64,000 bases of DNA from Microbacterium sp. TPD7012 (GTDB lineage: Bacteria > Actinomycetota > Actinomycetes > Actinomycetales > Microbacteriaceae). Positions within the stretch are counted from its first letter, which is position 1. The number at the start of each line of letters is the position of its first letter. Shown here in pieces: positions 24,436 to 31,996 of the stretch. Location of the stretch: positions 717,543-781,542 of the forward strand of contig NZ_QDFV01000001.1 of assembly GCF_003075395.1 (NCBI RefSeq), read 5' to 3'. The position numbers and the translations under genes are program-made. Below the pieces are notes generated by a model. The model was not told where the DNA came from. It was given only the letters and a program-made list of their open reading frames with translations, and searched no databases.

Positions 24436-25404
24436 TCACGCCGAGAGCGTGAGCAGGCGCGCCGGGTTGGCGATCAGCATCCGGTCCACGGCGTCATCGC
24501 CGATCAGCGCGCGGAGACGCGGGACGTAGCGCTCGCCGAGGTAGCCGAGGCCCGGTACGCCGCCGTAGGCGAAGTAGCGGGTGCGTCGCGCGACGTCTCC
24601 GCCGAGCACCACACGATCGCCCGCTCCACGCTCGACGACGGATGCGGTCAGCGCCAGCAGCTCGGCATCGGACCGCGTGCGCGGCCGCGCGAATCCGTCG
24701 TACCCGAGGTAGGCGCCGCGTTCGGTGAGGGAGACGTGCAGCCCCGGATCCGGATCGCGGTCGGCGTGCGCGAGCACCACACGATCGGATGCCACGCCCT
24801 CGGCCGCGAGCAGATCGAGGACCTCATGGGCTGCGGTGCAGAACTCCAGGTGCACCATCACCGGCGCACCGGTCTCGCGGTGCGCGGCGGCGACGGCGAG
24901 GATGGTCGTGCGTTCGAAGGGGCTGATGCGCCAGTAGTCGATGCCGGCCTTCAGCAGCCCGGCGCGCACCGGCTCGCCGTGGGTGGTCGCGGCGAGTGGG
25001 ACCTCCGGCGTCTCGAACACCGCGGTGTCGGCATCCGGCATCCCGCGGGTGAGGTCGGAGCGGAACAGCGCGGCCAGGCGGTCGACCGTCCAGACCTGCA
25101 TCGGATGGTCCGCTCCGTAGTGCGCCTCGCGATGCCGGCCCGTCGTCGCGACGATGTGCAGGCCGGTCGTCGCACTGATCCGCGCCAGCGCCGCGGGGTC
25201 GCGGGCGAGGCCGAACGGGGTCGCATCGACCATCGACTCGAAGCCGCTCGCCTTCAGCAGCCCCGCTTCCGCGCCCGACGCGCGCTCGTCGTCGAGCTCA
25301 TCACCCGGCAGCAGAGGCGACACCTGGAACAGATGCTCGTGATAGTCCACGCGCCCGAGCGCGGCCGGTTCGACATCGCCGAGCACCGTCCGGACGACCG
25401 GCAT
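24436..25404 (-). CDS. Phosphotriesterase-family hydrolase, possible sugar lactonase
   Basis: Amidohydrolase-superfamily barrel (322 aa) of the COG1735 type. The first metal pair is 'VDYHEHLFQ' (H22, H24); 'PVMVHLEFC' and 'VVLAHADRDPDPG' carry the later His residues and 'VVLGGDVARRTR' the metal Asp. Members of COG1735 include sugar-lactone-phosphate hydrolases, which suits a position behind a sugar kinase and two dehydrogenases. The ATG at 25404 shares a base with the upstream stop (TGATG), so it is the last gene of the five-gene operon. Organophosphate hydrolysis is not implied. Confidence 0.82.
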   Translation of the reverse strand: MPVVRTVLGDVEPAALGRVDYHEHLFQVSPLLPGDELDDERASGAEAGLLKASGFESMVDATPFGLARDPAALARISATTGLHIVATTGRHREAHYGADHPMQVWTVDRLAALFRSDLTRGMPDADTAVFETPEVPLAATTHGEPVRAGLLKAGIDYWRISPFERTTILAVAAAHRETGAPVMVHLEFCTAAHEVLDLLAAEGVASDRVVLAHADRDPDPGLHVSLTERGAYLGYDGFARPRTRSDAELLALTASVVERGAGDRVVLGGDVARRTRYFAYGGVPGLGYLGERYVPRLRALIGDDAVDRMLIANPARLLTLSA

Positions 25405-26363
25405 CAGCGCACCGACTCCGCCGCCTCGGCGAGCCGCTCGACGGTCTCGGGGGTGAGGTCGAGCTCGAACACGTCGGCCACGACCTGCGACCAGCCGTGG
25501 ATGAAGTAGCGCCAGCCGTCGACCACGTGCAGCGACCGGGCGGTCTCCTGCGCGTGGGCCTGGTGCAGGAACTCGAGCGAGCCGCGGTAGTTGAACTCCC
25601 ACGCGTACGCGCCCTCGGGGAACACGACCGCGTCGGTCAGCGGAGAGCCGGGGCGATCCTTGCCGAGTCCCGTGGCGTTCGCGATCACCGAGCCCAGGGG
25701 AGCGGCGGCCACGACCGCGTCGGCCTCGTCGGGGGTGGCCGTGACGATGTAGTCGATCAGCCCGTCGCGGGTGCCGTGCTGGCGGTGCACCTCGCGGAGA
25801 TGGTCGAGCTTGTCCTGCGAGCGGGCCGTCACCGTGACGCGAGCGGGAGCATCGGCGCGCTCCGCGAGCGCCCAGCTGAGCGCCGTGCCCGAGCCGCCGG
25901 CTCCGAGGATCACGACCTCCGCTCCGGTGCGGGCGAAGTGGTCGGCGGGGAGGAAGTCGTTCAGCGCCAGGTCGACCGTGATCGGATCCTTCGCGCGGCC
26001 CGACAGCAGCGCGCCGCGCTTGGAGATGCTCGAGATCTCGGCGCACGACACCGCGAAAGGATCGAGCTCGTCGAACAGATCGGATGCCGCGGCGTACACG
26101 TTCATCTTGTGCGTGGTGACGAGGGCGCCGCGGTGGTGCGGGTCGTCGCGGATCTGCTCGACCATCGCCCGGTACTGCGCCGGATCGGCATCCATCGGCA
26201 GGTCGTGGCCGATCAGCGTGCGGGTCGGGAGGCCCAGGATGTCGGCCCAGAGCGGGAACACCTTCATGATCGACGACGACGCCGTCGTCACGCCGACGAA
26301 GCCCATGTAGTTCGACGGCACGGTCTCGATCGTCTCCGGATCGGTGGTGAGGGACGAGGTCAT
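25404..26363 (-). CDS. Shikimate-dehydrogenase-like oxidoreductase in a sugar operon
   Basis: AroE-fold protein of 319 aa. The N-terminal substrate domain has 'VGVTTASSSIMKVFPLWADILG' and 'ALVTTHKMNVYAA', where K86 matches the catalytic Lys; the partner Asp motif of true AroE (GxNTD) is not evident. The NAD(P) loop is 'VILGAGGSGTALSWAL'. It is about 45 residues longer than AroE and the context is sugar catabolic, so it is likely not a shikimate enzyme. It begins 9 bases after the hydroxyacid dehydrogenase stop. No reaction is assigned. Confidence 0.8.
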   Translation of the reverse strand: MTSSLTTDPETIETVPSNYMGFVGVTTASSSIMKVFPLWADILGLPTRTLIGHDLPMDADPAQYRAMVEQIRDDPHHRGALVTTHKMNVYAAASDLFDELDPFAVSCAEISSISKRGALLSGRAKDPITVDLALNDFLPADHFARTGAEVVILGAGGSGTALSWALAERADAPARVTVTARSQDKLDHLREVHRQHGTRDGLIDYIVTATPDEADAVVAAAPLGSVIANATGLGKDRPGSPLTDAVVFPEGAYAWEFNYRGSLEFLHQAHAQETARSLHVVDGWRYFIHGWSQVVADVFELDLTPETVERLAEAAESVR

Positions 26364-26372
26364 CGGAGGCTC

Positions 26373-27326
26373 CTAGCGGGCGGTCACGGGGTGGGCGGGC
26401 TCTGCGCCCCTGAGCACGGCGAGGACGTCGTCGAGCGAGATCGAGCCCATGTTGTCCACGGCCTGGGTGGTCTGCGCCCCGAGATGAGGAGTCACGATCA
26501 CCCGGTCCGCGAGGGCCGGATCGAGCAGAGGGCTGGCCTGGGCGGCGGTGTCGCCGTCGAGCGTGTCGGCGGCGTAGGCGGACAGGATGCCGTCGCGCAG
26601 CGCCTCGGCGACGGCGGTCTCGTCGACGAGGTCGCCGCGCGCCGTGTTCACCAGCACGGTGCCTCGTCGAATATGGGCGAGCCGTCCGGCGTCGACGAGC
26701 AGCTGACCGCCCGGGGCGTGCAGCGTGATCACGTCGGCGACGCGGAACAGCTCGTCGAGGTCGATCGGCTCGGCGCCGTTCGCCCGGATCAGGTCGGCGG
26801 ACAGGAAGGGGTCGGCGGCGACGACGCGCGGCCCGAAGCCGCTCAGGCGCCTCGCCACGCCCTGGCCGATGCGGCCGAAGCCGACGATCCCCACGACGGC
26901 CGCCCCCAGCTCGCGTCCGCGTCGCACGCTCCAGTCGCCCTCGCGCACCCGGCGGTCGCCGTCCGGCACGGACCGCAGCGCGGCCAGCATGAGACCTGTG
27001 GCGTGGTCGGCGACGGCATCCGCATTGGCGCCGGGGGTGTTGGTGACGGGGATGCCTCGGCGACGGGCCGCCTCCAGATCGACGGCCTCCGTGCCGACGC
27101 CGTAGCGGGCGATGACCTTGAGGCGCGGCCCCGCGTCGAAGTGCTCGTCGGTGACGGCACCCGTGCCGGCGATCCAGGCATCCGCGCCATGCAGCAGCGG
27201 ACGCAGCTCGTCGAGGTCGTGGTGGGCGGGACCGCGCAGGATGCGGTGACCGGCCTGTGCCGCCCGACCGACGAGGTCGAGGTCGCCGTCCGAGAACGAG
27301 CGGCTGGTGACGAGGATCACGCCCAT
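26373..27326 (-). CDS. D-2-hydroxyacid dehydrogenase (phosphoglycerate-dehydrogenase-like)
   Basis: NAD-dependent dehydrogenase of 317 aa. 'ARYGVGTEAVDLEAARRRG' and 'NTPGANADAVADHATGLML' are the conserved catalytic-domain motifs, 'GIVGFGRIGQGVARRL' is the Rossmann loop, and the catalytic Arg, Glu and His are in 'VLVNTARGDLVDE' , the following Asp/Glu stretch and 'IVTPHLGAQT'. There is no C-terminal ACT domain, so it is not a standard SerA. The ATG at 27326 shares a base with the stop of the kinase gene. The very long open frame upstream in this register is an artefact of GC content. Confidence 0.87.
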   Translation of the reverse strand: MGVILVTSRSFSDGDLDLVGRAAQAGHRILRGPAHHDLDELRPLLHGADAWIAGTGAVTDEHFDAGPRLKVIARYGVGTEAVDLEAARRRGIPVTNTPGANADAVADHATGLMLAALRSVPDGDRRVREGDWSVRRGRELGAAVVGIVGFGRIGQGVARRLSGFGPRVVAADPFLSADLIRANGAEPIDLDELFRVADVITLHAPGGQLLVDAGRLAHIRRGTVLVNTARGDLVDETAVAEALRDGILSAYAADTLDGDTAAQASPLLDPALADRVIVTPHLGAQTTQAVDNMGSISLDDVLAVLRGAEPAHPVTAR

Positions 27327-28816
27327 CAGCTCGGCCGTCCTGCGAACCAGGGCGCGAGAGCCGAGTAGGCCTCGGCGAAGCGGGCGTGGCGCTCGACATA
27401 GACCGCGTGACGCCCGGCATCCGGGGTGAACTCGGCGGTCACCTCGCTCAGCGCGCGCGCCGCGGCGAAGTCGGCGAGGCCGAGACCGACCGCGCCCGTG
27501 ACCGCGGCGCCGAGGCTGTTCGCCTCTTCGACGATCGTGCGTCGGCGCACCGGCACACCCCAGACATCGGCGAGGACGGACAGGTACACGTCGCTCTGCG
27601 CTCCGCCGCCGACCGCATCGATGCGGTCGATCACGGCGCCCGAATCCCGGAACGCCTGGATGCACGTGAGCAGGTTGAAGGCGGTGCCCTCGAGCACCGC
27701 GCGCATGAGGTGAGCGCGCTGATGATGGCGTGCGAGGCCGACGAAGGCGCCACGGGCATCGGGGTCCCAGAGCGGGGAACGCTCGCCGAGGAGGTACGGG
27801 AGGAAGTAGAGGTCGTCGGTGTCGACGTCGCCGGAGGCCTCGGCGATGAGCCGACCGGTCTGCGGGTGCGCGGCATCGGGGGAGAGGGCTTCGGCGATCC
27901 ACTGCACGGATGCTCCGCCGGCCTGCATCGTCGCGGTCGGGACGAACGACCCCGGCACGACGTTGTCGAACGTGAAGGTGCGCATCGCCGGATCGTGCAG
28001 CGGCTGATCCGCGGCGAACGAGATCCACGACGACGTGCCGAGGCAGACGTACGCGCCGTCCTCGGGTGCGACCACGCCGGACCCGACGGCGGCCATCGGG
28101 CCGTCCCCGCCGCCCATGACCACGGGGACGCCGGCAGGCAGCCCGAGCGCCTGGGCCGCGGCATCCGTCAGTCCGCCGGCGATCGCGGTCGAGTCGAGGA
28201 TCTCGGGGAACAGGGCGGGGTCGAGGCGCGCAGCCTGCAGCACCTCGTCGGACCAGGTACCGGTGCGCTGGTCGTACGCGTTCGTTCCCGAGGCATCGGA
28301 GCGGTCGGTCGCCAGGCGTCCGGTGAGGCGCAGCACGATGAAGTCCTTGGCGACGCAGACGCGGCGCACGCGCGACCAGATGTCTGGCTCGTGGTCGCGC
28401 ACCCACATGACCTTCTCGAGGGAGTAGGTCGGATTGAGGCGATGACCGAGGATCGCGTAGGCGTGCTCGGCGCCGAGGGCGGCTTCGAGCTCGCGCTGCT
28501 GCGCCCCCGCACGGGTGTCGGCCCAGATGATCGCCGGACGCGCCGGCTCGCCGTCGGCGTCGAGAAGCACGGCGCCCATCATCTGCCCGCTCACGACGAG
28601 GCCGGCGATGGCGGCAGGGGCCGTCTCGGTGCGGGCGAGCAGATCGCGGGTCGCGGCGACGACCGCGTTCCACCAGTCGGCCGGTTCCTGCTCGGCGATG
28701 CCACCCGCGGCGAAGTGCGCCGGGTAGGGCACGGTGACCGCGGCGACCAGTCGGCCGTCGTCGTGATGCAGGGACGCCTTGTTCCCCGTGGTCCCCAGGT
28801 CGTGCGCGATGAGCAT
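27326..28816 (-). CDS. FGGY-family carbohydrate kinase (xylulokinase-like)
   Basis: Sugar kinase of 496 aa with the two-domain actin-like fold. The N-terminal phosphate loop is 'LIAHDLGTTGNKASLH'; the second ATP site motif 'GAYVCLGTSSWISFAA' and 'DRIDAVGGGAQSDVYLSVLADV' with 'EANSLGAAVTGAVGLG' at the C-terminus follow. The substrate-loop 'SGQMMGAVLLDADGEPARPAIIWAD' resembles xylulokinase. The catalytic Asp is in 'VMGGGDGPMAAVG'. Which sugar it takes is unknown. It is the second gene of the operon, nine bases after the cupin gene. Confidence 0.9.
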   Translation of the reverse strand: MLIAHDLGTTGNKASLHHDDGRLVAAVTVPYPAHFAAGGIAEQEPADWWNAVVAATRDLLARTETAPAAIAGLVVSGQMMGAVLLDADGEPARPAIIWADTRAGAQQRELEAALGAEHAYAILGHRLNPTYSLEKVMWVRDHEPDIWSRVRRVCVAKDFIVLRLTGRLATDRSDASGTNAYDQRTGTWSDEVLQAARLDPALFPEILDSTAIAGGLTDAAAQALGLPAGVPVVMGGGDGPMAAVGSGVVAPEDGAYVCLGTSSWISFAADQPLHDPAMRTFTFDNVVPGSFVPTATMQAGGASVQWIAEALSPDAAHPQTGRLIAEASGDVDTDDLYFLPYLLGERSPLWDPDARGAFVGLARHHQRAHLMRAVLEGTAFNLLTCIQAFRDSGAVIDRIDAVGGGAQSDVYLSVLADVWGVPVRRRTIVEEANSLGAAVTGAVGLGLADFAAARALSEVTAEFTPDAGRHAVYVERHARFAEAYSALAPWFAGRPS

Positions 28817-28825
28817 GGCCGCGGC

Positions 28826-29401
28826 CTATCCCGCGTAGGGACGCAGGTCGACGCCGTCGGCCGCACGGTAGGCGCGCGAGCCCATGCCGTGCTCGAGCAC
28901 CCAGCCGTAGTCGTGGCCGGCGCCGCCCGGATACACGGCGAGGAACGCGTAGGGCTCGTCGCCGGTGTTGACCGAGCGATGCGCCCACCCCGGCGGGATG
29001 TAGCCGATGGTACCGGGGAGCATGTCGAGCCATTCGGTGCGCTCGCCGTCGAACATGAGGAGTCCGCCGCGTCCCTTCAGCGCGAGGTAGATCTCGCCCT
29101 GGTGGTTCGGATGCTGGTGCCCCTTGGTCATCCACAGCTCGCCGGACGTGTCGCCGGGCATGATCGTGGTGATCGACTGGGGGAGCTCGCGGTCGATCTC
29201 GGGGACAGGGGAGCTGACGACGGTGTAGACGACCGGGTCGTCGCCCGCGGATGCCGCGGCCCAGGCGTCGGCGTCGAGGAAGAGGCCCTCGAGATCGGAC
29301 ATCCGCCTGGTGAGGGTCGGTCCTTCGGGGGAGAGCGTCAGGTTCTCGGCATCGAAGGCGATCGCCATCGGGGAGATCGGCGGGGTGTGGAACTCGGGCA
29401 T
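28826..29401 (-). CDS. Cupin-type glucose-6-phosphate-isomerase-like protein
   Basis: Single-domain cupin of 191 aa related to the archaeal-type phosphoglucose isomerases. The metal motif is 'TKGHQHPNHQGEIYLALKG' (two His, Glu) with a further His in 'YIPPGWAHRSVNTG', then 'FLAVYPGGAGHDYGWV'. As the first gene of the five-gene operon it may be an isomerase of the unknown sugar or its phosphate. The start ATG 29401 has AAGGAG in front and lies below a promoter with two operators. Confidence 0.83.
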   Translation of the reverse strand: MPEFHTPPISPMAIAFDAENLTLSPEGPTLTRRMSDLEGLFLDADAWAAASAGDDPVVYTVVSSPVPEIDRELPQSITTIMPGDTSGELWMTKGHQHPNHQGEIYLALKGRGGLLMFDGERTEWLDMLPGTIGYIPPGWAHRSVNTGDEPYAFLAVYPGGAGHDYGWVLEHGMGSRAYRAADGVDLRPYAG

Positions 29402-29435
29402 CGGTGCTCCTTGCGAGGATGCTGCGGCGCTGCGC

Positions 29436-29453
29436 AACCTGTAATGACAAGTT
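29436..29453. promoter_or_regulatory. Operator, proximal copy (AACCTGTAATGACAAGTT)
   Basis: Imperfect palindrome differing in two bases from AACCTGTAACGACAGGTT at 11061-11078. It lies 34 bases before the first gene of the cupin-kinase operon, downstream of the predicted -10. Confidence 0.75.
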
Positions 29454-29454
29454 G

Positions 29455-29484
29455 AGTGTACCTGTGATGACAGGTTCGCGTCCA
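29455..29484 (-). promoter_or_regulatory. Predicted promoter of the five-gene operon
   Basis: On the minus strand TGGACG (29484-29479) and TACACT (29460-29455) are 18 bases apart. The -10 lies between the two operator copies and the spacer overlaps the distal copy. Confidence 0.5.
29459..29476. promoter_or_regulatory. Operator, distal copy (TACCTGTGATGACAGGTT)
   Basis: Second copy of the motif, with its centre 23 bases from the proximal one. The 14-base core CCTGTGATGACAGG is palindromic apart from the centre. Confidence 0.78.
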
Positions 29485-29510
29485 GGCGCAGTGCTCATCC
29501 GCGCGGCCCC

Positions 29511-29548
29511 GGTCGCTGAGCGAGCGCAGCGAGACGAAACGCAGCGAG
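29511..29548. repeat. Interspersed repeat, GGTCGCTGAGCGAGC family
   Basis: GGTCGCTGAGCGAGCGCAGC plus GAGACGAAACGCAGCGAG lies between divergently placed operons. Related copies are at 31921-31980 and 34544-34611. Confidence 0.7.
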
Positions 29549-29577
29549 GGGCTCGGTGAGGTGGCGCGGCGGCCTAG

Positions 29578-30114
29578 TCAGGCGTCGGCGCGGCGGGCGC
29601 GGTACGCGGCGACGGCGTTGCGGTTGGCGCAGGTCGCCGAGCAGTAGCGCTTCGAGCGGTTGCGCGAGAGGTCGAGGGCGAGGGCCTCGCAGGTGTCGTC
29701 GTCGCAGACTGTGATGCGTGACCCCTCGTCGGTGCGGATGACGTCGATCAGGGCCATCGCCGTCTCGATGAGCACGCGCTCGGCGAGCGGTCGTTCGTCA
29801 TCGACGGCGTGCAGGTGCCAGTCGGTGCCGTCGTGCCGCACGAGGTGCGGCGTGAGCGTGCTCTCGTCGAGGGCGGCGTTCACCCGCTCGACCATGTCGT
29901 CGCGCGGGGCCAGCAGCATCGATCGCAGACGCGGTCGAAGCTGCTGCAGGGACGCGAGTTCCGCGTCGTCGCGATTGAGCCGACCGGTGTAGGGGAACTC
30001 CACCAGGAATGCCGCGTAGTCGTGGAGGTCGGCGAGCGTCTCCGGGTCCTCCGCGGAGTTCACGAGCCAGACCGCCGAGCGGAGAGCCTCGGCCGTGTCA
30101 TTCGTGAAGATCAT
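29578..30114 (-). CDS. CGNR zinc-finger protein, putative stress-responsive regulator
   Basis: A 178-aa protein with the ABATE N-terminal domain ('LVNSAEDPETLADLHDYAAFLVE') and a C-terminal CGNR zinc finger: 'VCDDDTCEALALDLSRN' followed by 'YCSATCANRNAVAAYRAR', giving four Cys ligands. Such proteins are presumed DNA-binding regulators, function otherwise unknown. It is divergent from the EamA transporter with 39 bases between the two starts, so it may control that gene. Confidence 0.88.
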   Translation of the reverse strand: MIFTNDTAEALRSAVWLVNSAEDPETLADLHDYAAFLVEFPYTGRLNRDDAELASLQQLRPRLRSMLLAPRDDMVERVNAALDESTLTPHLVRHDGTDWHLHAVDDERPLAERVLIETAMALIDVIRTDEGSRITVCDDDTCEALALDLSRNRSKRYCSATCANRNAVAAYRARRADA

Positions 30115-30115
30115 G

Positions 30116-30145
30116 TTGACATCTTACATCGGGGACCCGTAACGT
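30116..30145 (+). promoter_or_regulatory. Predicted promoter of the EamA gene, leaderless arrangement
   Basis: TTGACA (30116-30121) and TAACGT (30140-30145), 18-base spacer. The start ATG at 30154 is 8 bases after the -10, so transcription would start at or next to the initiation codon. Confidence 0.6.
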
Positions 30146-30153
30146 CACATCCT

Positions 30154-31137
30154 ATGAGCGCTATGGCGAATGACACCGTCGGCACGGCTGCGTCCGGCGT
30201 GCGTCTCGGCCTGCCGCTGGCGATCGGCGCAGCGTTCGCCTTCGGCATGTCCGGCGGCTGGGCGCGGGGTCTCATGGATGCCGGGTGGACCCCCGGTGCC
30301 GCGGTGACGGCGCGCATCTGGATCGCCGCGCTGGTGCTGCTGATCCCGACGGTCCTGTCCCTGCGAGGACGATGGAATCTGCTCCGACGCAATCTCGGCA
30401 TGATCGCGGCGTACGGCCTGCTCGCGGTGGCGGCCACGCAGCTCTTCTACTTCCAGGCTGTTGCCGTGATGGATGTCGGCATCGCGCTGCTCATCGAGTA
30501 CACGGCGCCGATCGCCGTCATCCTCTGGCTGTGGCTCCGCCGCGGGGAGCGGCCGAGCAGACGCAGCATCCTCGGTGCGCTGATCGCGTTCGTCGGCCTC
30601 GTGCTCATGCTCGACATCGTGACCGGTGCCGAGGTGAACGCTGCCGGCATCCTGTGGGCGCTCGGGGCGATGGTCGGTGCCGCGACCTACTTCCTGCTCT
30701 CGGCCAAGGCCGACACGGGTCTGCCGCCGGTCGCGCTCGCCGGGAGCGGCCTGCTGCTCGGGGCGCTCGGTCTGACCGTCGCCGGCGCCGTCGGCGTCCT
30801 GCCCATCGCGTGGAGCACCGACGACATCGCCTACCGCTTCGGCACGGTTCCGTGGTTCGTGCCGGTGCTGGCGATGGGCGTGCTCGCGACGGCGCTGGCC
30901 TATCTGCTCGGCATCGCCTCGACGCGGATGCTGGGCTCGCGACTCGCCTCGTTCGTCGCACTGGCCGAGGTCGTGGCTGCGCTGCTCTTCGGCTGGCTCC
31001 TGCTCGGACAGCTGCCCGATCTTCTCCAGGCCCTCGGCGGCGTGCTCGTGCTGGCGGGTGTCGTGATCGTGAAGCTCGGGGAGCCGGTGCCGGCGGAGTT
31101 CGTCGAGCCCGAGCCCGTACCCGAGCCGCGTCGCTGA
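30154..31137 (+). CDS. EamA/DMT-family transporter
   Basis: Membrane protein of 327 aa with about ten hydrophobic segments and two EamA repeats, the first from residue 17 ('LGLPLAIGAAFAFGMSGGWA') and the second from about 160 ('GILWALGAMVGAATYFLLSA'). The glutamate in 'IALLIEYTAPIAVILWLWLRR' near the end of the first repeat is conserved in the RhaT/EamA group. It should export a small metabolite, which cannot be named. A charged Glu/Pro tail closes the protein. Confidence 0.88.
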   Translation: MSAMANDTVGTAASGVRLGLPLAIGAAFAFGMSGGWARGLMDAGWTPGAAVTARIWIAALVLLIPTVLSLRGRWNLLRRNLGMIAAYGLLAVAATQLFYFQAVAVMDVGIALLIEYTAPIAVILWLWLRRGERPSRRSILGALIAFVGLVLMLDIVTGAEVNAAGILWALGAMVGAATYFLLSAKADTGLPPVALAGSGLLLGALGLTVAGAVGVLPIAWSTDDIAYRFGTVPWFVPVLAMGVLATALAYLLGIASTRMLGSRLASFVALAEVVAALLFGWLLLGQLPDLLQALGGVLVLAGVVIVKLGEPVPAEFVEPEPVPEPRR

Positions 31138-31199
31138 CTGCTTTCCTCGCCGAGAAGGTGGCTCGACAGGCATTCTCGACGGCGCGACAGTGAGGCGAA

Positions 31200-31207
31200 T
31201 GTATACG
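31200..31207. promoter_or_regulatory. TGTATACG, distal GntR half of a pair
   Basis: One mismatch from the palindrome TGTATACA at 31252-31259; centres are 52 bases apart, close to five helical turns. This suits looping or cooperative binding by the adjacent GntR protein. Confidence 0.5.
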
Positions 31208-31251
31208 AGAGGTGCATGAATGGGGAGATGCGCCCGGGAGTAGCTCGTTTA

Positions 31252-31259
31252 TGTATACA
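31252..31259. promoter_or_regulatory. TGTATACA operator overlapping the -10 of the prp operon
   Basis: Perfect 8-base palindrome. TATACA within it (31254-31259) would be the -10 of the regulator gene, whose ATG is at 31268, so the transcript would be leaderless and repression would be direct. Confidence 0.6.
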
Positions 31260-31267
31260 CTGAGGGC

Positions 31268-31996
31268 ATGACCCTCTCCGTCGAGCGCACGTCCGCGAGC
31301 GATCGCGCGTATGCGGCTCTGCTCGACGGCATCCAGTCCGGAGCCCTCGCAGCGGGCGTCGTCCTGGGCGAGGTCGAGCAGGCGGAGCGTCTCGGCGTGA
31401 GCCGCACCCCGATGCGCGAAGCGCTGCGCCGCCTGATCGCCGACGGCCTCGTCGTGCAGCAGTCGCCGCGGGTCACCGTCGTCGCGGACCTGGATGCCGA
31501 CGACATCCGCTCGCTCTTCGAGATCCGCCGTGCTCTGGAGGAGACCTCCGCCCGGCTCGCGGCGACCAGAGGAGACGCGCGGCTCTTCGCCGCCCTCGCC
31601 GACGAGTTCGCCCACGTCGACCTCGCCGCCGCCGAGGGGCGCGACGCCTACTACGCCCTCATCGCCCGCTTCGACGCCGCCCTCGATGCGGCCGTCGCCA
31701 ACGACTACATCGCCTCGGCACTGCGCACCGTGCGCACGCACCTCGTGCGGGTGCGGCGGATGGCGCGCGACAACCCGGCGCGACTCGCGGCATCCGCCTC
31801 CGAGCACCGGACGATCGCCGAGGCCCTCGCCGCGCGCGACGGCGACCTCGCCGCCCACGCCACGCACGTCCACCTGCACAACGCGCTCACCGGCATCCTC
31901 GATTCGCTACCTGAACACGTTTCGTCACTTCGACTCGCTCCGCTCGCTCAGTACAACGCTCGCTCCGCTCGCTCAACGACCGAAAGAGTCTCATGA
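31268..31996 (+). CDS. GntR-family (FCD) regulator of the methylcitrate operon
   Basis: Regulator of 242 aa with a GntR winged helix at residues 12-72 ('[20 protein letters not shown]', 'QQSPRVTVV') and an FCD domain ('[20 protein letters not shown]'). It is the first gene of a GntR-prpD-prpB-prpC unit and its stop overlaps the prpD ATG (ATGA). The last 22 residues from 'SLRLAPLAQ' are encoded by an interspersed repeat and not by a conserved part of the domain. It likely represses the operon in the absence of a propionyl-CoA-derived signal. Confidence 0.9.
   Translation: MTLSVERTSASDRAYAALLDGIQSGALAAGVVLGEVEQAERLGVSRTPMREALRRLIADGLVVQQSPRVTVVADLDADDIRSLFEIRRALEETSARLAATRGDARLFAALADEFAHVDLAAAEGRDAYYALIARFDAALDAAVANDYIASALRTVRTHLVRVRRMARDNPARLAASASEHRTIAEALAARDGDLAAHATHVHLHNALTGILDSLPEHVSSLRLAPLAQYNARSARSTTERVS
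31921..31980. repeat. Interspersed repeat inside the GntR 3' end
   Basis: Two tandem copies of a CGCTCGCTCCGCTCGCTCA-like word with a lead of TTCGTCACTTCGACTCG. It has the same word set (in inverse) as the elements at 29511 and 34544. Confidence 0.7.

Noticed and set aside
24436-25404. Organophosphate-degrading phosphotriesterase
   Set aside because: Membership in the broad family does not imply this; operon context favours a lactonase role.
25404-26363. True shikimate dehydrogenase (aroE)
   Set aside because: Longer than AroE, lacks an evident GxNTD motif, and sits within a sugar operon without aromatic genes.
26373-29498. A 1041-codon minus-strand frame
   Set aside because: Only the part from 27326 to 26373 is a dehydrogenase; upstream it is a shadow of the kinase and cupin genes.
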